Program-made: the position numbers and the translations under genes
Part shown: one piece after another, positions 1 through 5,381 of the stretch
Numbering within the stretch: the stretch's first letter is position 1
Layout: each line of letters opens with the position of its first letter
Origin: Candidatus Thorarchaeota archaeon
Lineage (GTDB): Archaea; Asgardarchaeota; Thorarchaeia; Thorarchaeales; Thorarchaeaceae
Assembly (NCBI GenBank): GCA_016840245.1
Contig: JAEOST010000176.1
Coordinates: 1 to 6,017, forward strand
Direction of reading: 5' to 3'
Length of the DNA stretch: 6,017 nt
Notes under the pieces: generated by a model
What the model saw: only the letters and a program-made list of their open reading frames with translations
The model's database searches: none
What the model was told of the DNA's origin: nothing

Positions 1-980
1 AGGCTGAGGGGTTCACAAAAAAGGAAGCAGATGCTGTCTTACTTGGGGCCATAGGTGCAATTGGTTCAGATGGAGAATCGGTAAGGCTTCCAGATAGAAA
101 CCTAGCAGGCTATAATGTCGTACTTGGTCTTAGATTTGAGCTAGATCTCTTTGCCAATGTGAGACCTGTAAAACTCTACGAGGGAGTACCGACTCCATTG
201 CACAACAAAACTCACGAAGATATTGACATGGTAATTATCAGAGAGAATACAGAGGGACTTTACGCACCAATACGGGGAACATTATCTCGTGGTGATGAAG
301 ATGAAGTTGCTATTGACTCACGAGTGATTACACGCAAGGGTTCCGAAAGAGTGACCAGACAAGGATTTGAAAGAGCAATGAAGAGAGATGGTGCACCAAG
401 TGATAATGTGCGACGGGTCACTTGTGTTGACAAGAGCAACCTATTAGCAGGCTGTCAGCTCTTTCGAAAGGTTTTCGATGAAGTTTCAAGGGATTATCCT
501 AATGTAGAGCGGGATTATGCGTATGTTGACGCTTGGACTCAGTGGTGTTTGAAGAAACCCGAATACTATGACGTTGTAGTAGCTCCAAATGCCTTTGGAG
601 ATATTATTACTGACCTCGGGGGAGCTATACAGGGAGGTCTCGGAATGGCTCCAGCAGGAAATATCGGTGAGAATCATGGTGTGTTTGAACCAGTTCATGG
701 CTCAGCTCCAAAACATGCAGGTAAAGGAATTGCAAATCCAACTGCTGCTGTGTTAGCAGTATCTATGATGCTTTCCTGGTTAGGTTTGAGAAATAACGAT
801 TCCAAACTGCAAAAGGGCTCTGAGATAATCACAAGAGCGGTTGAATCCGTACTAAAGGAAGGAAAAATCCGAACCTATGATCTGTGTTGGAATCAATGGA
901 AAAACATCACACCGGTTACGACTGAGAGGATGGGAGATGCATATCTAGACGCCATCAAGCTAATGATAAAAGAGGGATGA
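1..980 (+). CDS. Isocitrate/isopropylmalate-family dehydrogenase (3-isopropylmalate dehydrogenase-like), 5' end missing
   Basis: NAD(P)-dependent oxidative decarboxylase of a 2-hydroxyacid such as 3-isopropylmalate, homoisocitrate or tartrate; cytosolic. The reading frame is open from base 3 with no stop, giving 325 visible residues. Compared with family members of about 330-390 residues, roughly the first 55-60 are missing, including the first nucleotide-fold strand. Visible in order: the strand [26 protein letters not shown], the substrate-arginine segment; [10 protein letters not shown] (about residue 80); VDKSNLL with the catalytic lysine; YVDAW with a metal-binding aspartate; the family signature from [13 protein letters not shown] to [12 protein letters not shown]; and the cofactor loop [21 protein letters not shown] instead of RELTGG places it with homoisocitrate, tartrate or archaeal LeuB-type enzymes rather than classical bacterial LeuB. 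Lysine-histidine in the cofactor loop is also unlike NAD-type LeuB. It is first in an operon with both hydro-lyase subunits, 4 bases before the large-subunit gene. The family is certain; the substrate is not. Confidence 0.93.
   Translation, partial: AEGFTKKEADAVLLGAIGAIGSDGESVRLPDRNLAGYNVVLGLRFELDLFANVRPVKLYEGVPTPLHNKTHEDIDMVIIRENTEGLYAPIRGTLSRGDEDEVAIDSRVITRKGSERVTRQGFERAMKRDGAPSDNVRRVTCVDKSNLLAGCQLFRKVFDEVSRDYPNVERDYAYVDAWTQWCLKKPEYYDVVVAPNAFGDIITDLGGAIQGGLGMAPAGNIGENHGVFEPVHGSAPKHAGKGIANPTAAVLAVSMMLSWLGLRNNDSKLQKGSEIITRAVESVLKEGKIRTYDLCWNQWKNITPVTTERMGDAYLDAIKLMIKEG
972..976 (+). promoter_or_regulatory. Ribosome binding site fixing the TTG start at 985
   Basis: GAGGG lies inside the last codons of the dehydrogenase gene, 8 bases before TTG at 985. 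The frame has a stop (TAA) at 967-969 and no ATG or GTG between it and 985, so TTG is the only usable start near the conserved N-terminus. ATG codons at 977 and 980 are in another frame. Confidence 0.6.
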
Positions 981-984
981 TGTT

Positions 985-2253
985 TTGGGCAGTACTATCG
1001 CTGAAAAGATACTTGCTAGCCATACTGAATCAGGAAAGGCTCAAGCGGGAGATATTGTGGAAGCATCAATTGATTTTCTGATGGTACATGAGGTTCTTGG
1101 TTCTAGAGTCATTCCAGTTCTAGATGAGATGGGGGTTGAGAAGGTCTGGGATCCAGACAGAATCCTTGTGGTCAATGATCACTGGGCACCGGCCTCTGAT
1201 ATTCAGAGCGCACAGATACATGCAAGGAACAGGGAGTTTGTGAAGAAGCAAGGGATAAAGCACTTCTGTGATGTTGATTGCGGTATCTCACATCAAGTCA
1301 TGGCTGAGATGGGACTTGTTATTCCAGGTGAATTGATTATTGGATGTGACCCTCATTCTACAAGTTATGGTGCATTCAATGCATTCTCAACTGGTCTGGC
1401 TGCAACTGATACTGCAATAATCCTGGCGACCGGAAAGTGCTGGTTTAGAGTTCCAGAATCACTTCGCATAGAAGTGACTGGTGATCTTCCTGATATGGTC
1501 ATGAGTAAAGACCTGATTCTTAAGATAATCTCTGAACTGGGTCCTGATGGGGCCAACTATCTCTCAATGGAGTTTCATGGAGATACGTTTGATAATATGT
1601 CTGTTTCTTCAAGAATTACCATCTCGAATATGAGTGTTGAAGCAGGTGCTAAGAGTGGTCTTATGGTTGTCAACGACCACGTCAGAGAGTGGGTCAAATC
1701 AAAGAGTCCAACTGCAAAGTGGCAGGGTGTATTACCTGATGACGATGCAGAATATGTTGAAACGCGTACCTACAATCTTAACGACTCGTCTTTAGAACCA
1801 ATGGTCGCAAAGCCACATCTGCCAACAAATGGAGTACCAGTTACAGATCTCGAGGGAATCGAGATAGATCAAGCATTCATAGGTTCGTGCACTAATGGAC
1901 GATTCGAAGATATCAAAGTAGCAACTGAGATTCTTGATGGAAAGAGTGTGCATCCGAACACAAGACTGATTGTTACTCCAGCCAGCAAGGAGACCTACCT
2001 TCGTATGTTGAGAGCTGGATATGTTGAGAAGCTTATGGAAGCTGGTGCAATTGTTACAAACTCAACATGTGGTGCGTGTGTAGGAGGACATCTTGGAGTT
2101 CTTGGACCTGAAGAAGTATGCATATCAAGCACGAATAGGAATTTCAGAGGAAGAATGGGTGACCGTACGTCCGAGATTTATCTAGCTTCTCCAGCAACTG
2201 TAGCTGTTAGTGCTATAGCAGGGAAGATATCTGATCCAAGGAGTGTTGGTTAG
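985..2253 (+). CDS. leuC: Aconitase-superfamily hydro-lyase, large subunit (3-isopropylmalate dehydratase / homoaconitase type)
   Basis: Catalytic [4Fe-4S] subunit that, with the small subunit, isomerises a 2-hydroxyacid by dehydration and rehydration. Its 422 residues are typical of archaeal-type LeuC/HacA. The N-terminus GSTIAEKILA matches the family start, which supports the TTG codon. The three cluster cysteines are Cys302 (in GSCTNGR), Cys362 and Cys365 (in STCGACVGG). Other conserved elements are NDHWAP, GISHQV, ATGKCWFRVPE, MEFHGD and NRNFRGRMG near the C-terminus, which carries substrate-binding arginines. One oddity is DPHST at residues 122-126, where the usual motif is DSHT. The serine position that contacts substrate in aconitase is therefore proline. 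The gene follows the dehydrogenase after 4 bases and its stop directly abuts the small-subunit ATG, so the products are probably co-translated and form a complex. The gene symbol reflects the family; isopropylmalate, citramalate-derived, homoaconitate or related substrates are all possible. Confidence 0.93.
   Translation: MGSTIAEKILASHTESGKAQAGDIVEASIDFLMVHEVLGSRVIPVLDEMGVEKVWDPDRILVVNDHWAPASDIQSAQIHARNREFVKKQGIKHFCDVDCGISHQVMAEMGLVIPGELIIGCDPHSTSYGAFNAFSTGLAATDTAIILATGKCWFRVPESLRIEVTGDLPDMVMSKDLILKIISELGPDGANYLSMEFHGDTFDNMSVSSRITISNMSVEAGAKSGLMVVNDHVREWVKSKSPTAKWQGVLPDDDAEYVETRTYNLNDSSLEPMVAKPHLPTNGVPVTDLEGIEIDQAFIGSCTNGRFEDIKVATEILDGKSVHPNTRLIVTPASKETYLRMLRAGYVEKLMEAGAIVTNSTCGACVGGHLGVLGPEEVCISSTNRNFRGRMGDRTSEIYLASPATVAVSAIAGKISDPRSVG
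2238..2243 (+). promoter_or_regulatory. Ribosome binding site of the small-subunit gene
   Basis: AAGGAG sits within the end of the large-subunit gene, 10 bases before the ATG at 2254. It allows independent initiation on the small subunit even though the stop (TAG) and start (ATG) touch, and so could help keep subunit amounts matched. Confidence 0.5.
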
Positions 2254-2754
2254 ATGGACCTTTCACACATTGAAGGAAAATGCTGGCTCTTTGGAAATAA
2301 TGTTGATACAGACCAGATCATTCAGGGTCGCTATCTAACAATGTTGGATTATTCAGAGATGGCCAAGCACACATTTGAAGTGCCTAGACCAGATTTTGCT
2401 GCTAATGTGAAAACTGGAGATGTCATCGTAGCAGGCACTAATTTTGGTGGAGGCTCATCACGTGAAGAAGCTCCAATGATACTAAGAGAACTTGGTGTTG
2501 GGTGTATCATCGCTGAGTCGTTTGCGAGGATATTCTATCGAAATGGGTTCAATGTTGGATTACCTCTAATGATAGTACCAGAGGTCACTCAAAAGGTCAA
2601 AGAAGGAGATACTTTGTGTCTCAATCTACTAGAAGGTACATTGGAAGTCAGTAGAACAAGAGAGATTTTGAAGTGCCAAATGCTGCCCAAATTGATGCTA
2701 GATATATTGACAGCAGGAGGCGCAGTCAAGCGTTATCAAAAGGATAGCAATTAG
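2254..2754 (+). CDS. leuD: Aconitase-superfamily hydro-lyase, small (swivel) subunit (LeuD / HacB type)
   Basis: Swivel-domain partner of the preceding large subunit. It closes the active site and supplies the substrate-discriminating loop. Its 166 residues match the archaeal/LeuD2-type length. Family hallmarks are WLFGNNVDTDQII (residues 11-23), the specificity loop GRYLTM (25-30), AKHTFE, the active-site segment FGGGSSREEAP (64-74) with the catalytic serine and arginine kept, and AESFARIFYRNGFNVGLPLM. The loop YLTM differs from the YLRT-type loop described for methanogen homoaconitase and from the YLV-type loop of methanogen isopropylmalate isomerase. In the active-site segment, glycine and glutamate stand where LeuD usually has cysteine (GCGSSRE) and histidine (SSREH). 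No gap separates it from the large-subunit gene, and it is the last gene of the visible operon. The next gene begins 99 bases later. Confidence 0.92.
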   Translation: MDLSHIEGKCWLFGNNVDTDQIIQGRYLTMLDYSEMAKHTFEVPRPDFAANVKTGDVIVAGTNFGGGSSREEAPMILRELGVGCIIAESFARIFYRNGFNVGLPLMIVPEVTQKVKEGDTLCLNLLEGTLEVSRTREILKCQMLPKLMLDILTAGGAVKRYQKDSN

Positions 2755-2792
2755 CAGTGTTCTCTGAAAGAAGAGTCTACCCCTACATAAGA

Positions 2793-2800
2793 CTATAAAG
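2793..2800 (+). promoter_or_regulatory. Possible TATA box for the membrane-protein gene
   Basis: CTATAAAG lies in the 98-base gap after the small-subunit gene, about 55 bases before the next start codon. That fits an archaeal promoter with a leader of roughly 30 bases. No clear terminator separates the operon from this gene, so read-through is also possible. This is a match by eye only. Confidence 0.3.
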
Positions 2801-2841
2801 GCTCGTGAAATGTGCGATGTGACAGAGTGTGAACCAATGAT

Positions 2842-2847
2842 GGAGGT
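2842..2847 (+). promoter_or_regulatory. Strong ribosome binding site fixing the TTG start at 2854
   Basis: GGAGGT, an essentially ideal Shine-Dalgarno sequence, ends 6 bases before TTG at 2854. The same frame is closed by TGA at 2830-2832 and holds no ATG or GTG before 2854, so the TTG start is well supported. Confidence 0.7.
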
Positions 2848-2853
2848 CGCCCT

Positions 2854-4629
2854 TTGAATATATTGTTGTTTCTAGTGCTATCACTTATTGTACATGCTGT
2901 ACCGCTACCGTATAAACGAGGAATGCTAAGACCACACATGCTCATTAGATGGTTACCAATGAGACTTGTGTGGGGAACCGCATCTTGGGCAGTCATCTGC
3001 CTCATGATGATGGCCACTTTACCATGGGCTGTTCTAGGACTCGTGCTAAGCTTTGGATTACTCCTGGTGCTTAGTAGTGGATTTCGCCCAGGTGAAATCG
3101 GTGAAGTGCTTGAAGGAATACGAGTGCCGTTTACATGTATTGGTCTCCTGATCATACTAGTATTGCCAGGATTCGCAGGGTTGATTTCATGGACAGCTGG
3201 TGTATCCAATGCACAAACATTTGATGCAGACTGGGCGGAACTAGACGAAGGAGAACTATTCGATAACCCAATACCTGATAATATGGTACGTCTTGTGACA
3301 AGTGAGTATGCAGAGTTTGTCGCTCAAAGCTATATAGCTGAAATTGGATCAGAAGTAGCTATAGCTGCATCTCATATAACAACTAAAGACGGACGACTAG
3401 TTTGGGCATGTTCTGTTGTATCTACAAACGTCCTAGCTGAGAACTTCATGAAGGGCCTCATAATTGTAGATGCGAATGACCCATCTCAGGTCGATGTCAT
3501 TGGAAACCTAACTTTCCCATTTGCAGAGGGACTGTTCTGGGATAAAGATATCCAGTTTGGGAACTATCTGAATGATATATCAAAGATCTTTGAATATGCG
3601 TATCCGACTTGGGATCCAAATGGTGATCTTGTCTATATTCAAACAAGAACAGATTTGTCATTCAACTTCGTAGAAACAGCTATAGGACCTATCATTTACT
3701 ATGAAAATGGTACATCTATAGCATTTCCTTCTGTTGATGAAACTCCTGGCTGGATAACACAAGCTTACAGCGAAGAATGGCTTGAGAGGCAAGTGAACCG
3801 ATGGGGAGGTTACAGAAGAGGAAGTGGATTCGATCTATTTGCAGGTGGATTCCTCTGGATAGTAGCACCTTCCAACGATAGACTTGAGATGACTGAAGAC
3901 ACTCGATATATCTTGAATCCTGATACAAACAGGGTTGAGGCGTTTATTGCCTTACACCCGCCAGGAGCATCAGAACTAGCATTAAGCGGTGTCTTTCGAG
4001 CAACAACAGAGGGCATCTATTTCCACGACTTACGAAATGCACACCTTGTGAGTGGTGATGCTGCAACAAATGCAGTATTCAACAGTAACCCATTGTTAAA
4101 CCGCGATGAATACTTTGGAGCGATGCCCCTTATCTATCCTGTAAGAATCAATGAAACAAGCACAAGATATGCATGGTATTGCCCAATCTATTCTGTTGTC
4201 TGGGACTATGTAGATGAAGAGTGGTGGCCCACAGATATCAAGATGTATGGACTTGGCCTTGTTGATGCTATGGATGCAACTAAATTGTTTCTGCAGGAGG
4301 CTGGAGGTGCTCTTGCAGGTGAAGATTTGGTGCAAGCTGCTAGAGAGGGTTACGTGGAAGTCATGGGTGGGACTCTTGAGGAAGAACCATCTGACTATGT
4401 AAACATCACTGCAACAGTTCTCAACAAGACTCAGTATGTCCATGAAGGTAACACATACGTTGTCCTCAAGACTGACAATACAACCTATGAGTGGATGGCT
4501 GGTACAAGATCATGGATGAATCTAACCGACTGGTATAATCTGCTCAGTATCAACGTTGGTGATTCGTTCACAGCCACAATCAATATCGTAGAGTCCGAGT
4601 ACAAAATAGTAGCATTTGACAAGATTTGA
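2854..4629 (+). CDS. Membrane-anchored protein with four N-terminal helices and a large extracytoplasmic repeat-bearing domain; function unknown
   Basis: I do not recognise a named family with confidence. The 591 residues begin with four hydrophobic segments (about 2-19, 38-55, 57-75 and 92-113). The loop between the first two is strongly basic (KR, R, R, R), so the positive-inside rule puts residues 114-591 outside the cell. All seven N-glycosylation sequons (Asn218, 285, 433, 517, 524, 542, 556) fall in that part. The domain is rich in aromatic residues and predicted strands. Strand pairs of similar look recur: GRLVWACSVV then GLIIVDANDP; GDLVYIQ then GPIIYYENG; GGFLWIVAPS then TRYILNPDTN; RYAWYCPIYS then YGLGLVDAMD. 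These recall PepSY-like units. The last 75 residues (VNITATVLNKT to the C-terminus) could be a small beta-barrel (OB-like). The whole plan faintly recalls large uncharacterised membrane proteins of Firmicutes that end similarly, but this is from memory. It converges on the longin-like gene. Confidence 0.85.
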   Translation: MNILLFLVLSLIVHAVPLPYKRGMLRPHMLIRWLPMRLVWGTASWAVICLMMMATLPWAVLGLVLSFGLLLVLSSGFRPGEIGEVLEGIRVPFTCIGLLIILVLPGFAGLISWTAGVSNAQTFDADWAELDEGELFDNPIPDNMVRLVTSEYAEFVAQSYIAEIGSEVAIAASHITTKDGRLVWACSVVSTNVLAENFMKGLIIVDANDPSQVDVIGNLTFPFAEGLFWDKDIQFGNYLNDISKIFEYAYPTWDPNGDLVYIQTRTDLSFNFVETAIGPIIYYENGTSIAFPSVDETPGWITQAYSEEWLERQVNRWGGYRRGSGFDLFAGGFLWIVAPSNDRLEMTEDTRYILNPDTNRVEAFIALHPPGASELALSGVFRATTEGIYFHDLRNAHLVSGDAATNAVFNSNPLLNRDEYFGAMPLIYPVRINETSTRYAWYCPIYSVVWDYVDEEWWPTDIKMYGLGLVDAMDATKLFLQEAGGALAGEDLVQAAREGYVEVMGGTLEEEPSDYVNITATVLNKTQYVHEGNTYVVLKTDNTTYEWMAGTRSWMNLTDWYNLLSINVGDSFTATINIVESEYKIVAFDKI

Positions 4630-4631
4630 AC

Positions 4632-4651
4632 GGAAGGGGGATTCCCCTTCC
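4632..4651. terminator. Perfect hairpin between two convergent genes, likely shared transcript end
   Basis: GGAAGGGG, a 4-base loop GATT, then CCCCTTCC: a perfect 8-bp GC-rich stem. It begins 3 bases after the stop of the membrane-protein gene and ends 4 bases before the stop codon of the minus-strand gene, so it fills nearly the whole gap. On the plus strand it is followed by CATTTACTTTTTC, giving a U-rich transcript end. The minus strand has a less T-rich follow-on. Archaeal termination mainly needs U-rich tracts, so the hairpin may instead stabilise 3' ends. Confidence 0.6.
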
Positions 4652-4654
4652 CAT

Positions 4655-5212
4655 TTACTTTTTCTCAGCCATTCGTCTTCGCATTGCAGCATAGCGAGAT
4701 TTGATGGCGCCCCATATACCACCTTGCTTCTGGGCCACGAAGGCATTGGTATGCATAGGACATTGGTCACCAAGAGTGCACTCATCTTCGAAACCACCAT
4801 AGTCATGAAGTGCATCTAACAAGGCAGATCCCAAAAGGTCCTTCTCAAACTCTTTCATTATATCTGCTGAAACCATGGTCCAGTCAAAATCACGGTATTT
4901 TTCTGCAGTAAGAATTTTGTTGACATTCTCGAAGACATTGCTAATCAATGCATCATCTTCTTCATCCACACCCACAACTACAGAGTGACCTGTTGGCATA
5001 GTGCGAGAGAACTTCATTTGAGTAGGGCCCATCTTAACACTCTCAAGTGACAATCCCTCCCCAATAGCAAGAGGCATAGTCTGCAGAGCTGAAAGAAACC
5101 CGGACAAGAGTTCAGGATTCTTGAATGCGGTCTTACAAAAAGTCCCAAAACACTTGCTGTAGATAGGTAACCCAGAGTCAGTGTAGACCATGAGATATTC
5201 TAATTTTGTCAT
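4655..5212 (-). CDS. Longin-like (roadblock/longin superfamily) protein with Cys/His motif and basic C-terminal tail
   Basis: The first ~127 of 185 residues fit the archaeal longin-type fold: a strand hairpin LEYLMVYTDSGLPIYS, helix 1 (PELLSGFLSALQTMPLAIG), then strands (LESVKMGPTQMKFSRT, HSVVVGVDEED) and long C-terminal helices (ISNVFENVNKILTAEKYR, IMKEFEKDLL). In eukaryotes longin domains occur in SNAREs, adaptor subunits, TRAPP and GEF complexes that work with small GTPases. Asgard archaea carry many stand-alone copies, so a GTPase-partner or membrane-trafficking-like role is an inference only. After the fold comes Cys145-x5-Cys151-Pro-Met-His154, a possible metal or disulfide site. A basic helix then follows (GIWGAIKSRYAAMRRRMAEKK split around residues 165-185) that could bind membrane or nucleic acid. 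No membrane helix or signal peptide is present. Its ATG follows AGAGAGAG at a 6-base spacing. It converges with the membrane-protein gene and diverges from the binding-protein gene. Confidence 0.85.
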   Translation of the reverse strand: MTKLEYLMVYTDSGLPIYSKCFGTFCKTAFKNPELLSGFLSALQTMPLAIGEGLSLESVKMGPTQMKFSRTMPTGHSVVVGVDEEDDALISNVFENVNKILTAEKYRDFDWTMVSADIMKEFEKDLLGSALLDALHDYGGFEDECTLGDQCPMHTNAFVAQKQGGIWGAIKSRYAAMRRRMAEKK

Positions 5213-5218
5213 AGGTAG

Positions 5219-5226
5219 CTCTCTCT
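5219..5226 (-). promoter_or_regulatory. Purine-rich ribosome binding site of the longin-like gene
   Basis: On the minus strand this reads AGAGAGAG, 6 bases before the ATG at 5212-5210. It is only a partial match to the ideal GGAGGT, but similar GA-rich stretches precede other starts in the window, including the divergent binding-protein gene. Confidence 0.4.
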
Positions 5227-5330
5227 TTGAGTTCTATTCCTATATATTGTACTGAGATAGTCTACATTATTCGTATGTTGTTACCAAATATAATGATTAC
5301 AGTAGTTTAGAATAAACGAGGATTTTTAGG
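5227..5330. promoter_or_regulatory. Divergent promoter region with TATA-like boxes
   Basis: This AT-rich stretch lies between two divergent starts. TATATATT at 5241-5248 reads AATATATA on the minus strand, but it would place the transcript start at or inside the ribosome binding site of the longin-like gene. AATATAAT at 5286-5293 could serve the plus-strand gene with a leader of about 65 bases. Its complement, ATTATATT, could serve the minus strand with a leader of about 50 bases. Assignments are by eye; no operator-like palindrome stands out. Confidence 0.35.
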
Positions 5331-5352
5331 TGAGAGTTCTCTTTACTAGCAA

Positions 5353-5371
5353 CCTCTCTTATGGAGAGAGG
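5353..5371 (+). promoter_or_regulatory. Leader hairpin covering the ribosome binding site of the binding-protein gene
   Basis: CCTCTCT (5353-5359), loop TATGG, AGAGAGG (5365-5371): a perfect 7-bp inverted repeat just before the start codon at 5382. The 3' arm is the only good Shine-Dalgarno-like sequence for that gene (GGAGAGAGGA, 5363-5372). The folded RNA would hide it and the alternative ATG at 5361 would sit in the loop. A second GAGAG at 5332-5336 could pair with the same CTCTC and free the site. No known riboswitch class is recognised. Confidence 0.4.
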
Positions 5372-5381
5372 ATTCAAACAA

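Noticed and set aside
159..161. GTG at 159 as the start of the dehydrogenase
   Set aside because: The frame continues upstream to base 3 with conserved family sequence ([19 protein letters not shown]), so the true start is before the window.
977..982. ATG codons as start of the hydro-lyase large subunit
   Set aside because: Both are out of frame with the conserved protein; the frame they open ends after about 30 codons.
2837..2857. Six-codon upstream frame (ATG ATG ... TGA) overlapping the TTG start of the membrane-protein gene
   Set aside because: It has no ribosome binding site of its own and the GGAGGT lies inside it, serving the TTG at 2854; a leader-peptide role is not supported.
2793..3209. 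138-codon minus-strand frame
   Set aside because: Antisense to the membrane-protein gene, which has a strong ribosome binding site and coherent membrane helices; the antisense product has no domain-like pattern.
4096..4443. 115-codon minus-strand frame
   Set aside because: Antisense to the same gene, with no supporting start signal or family resemblance.
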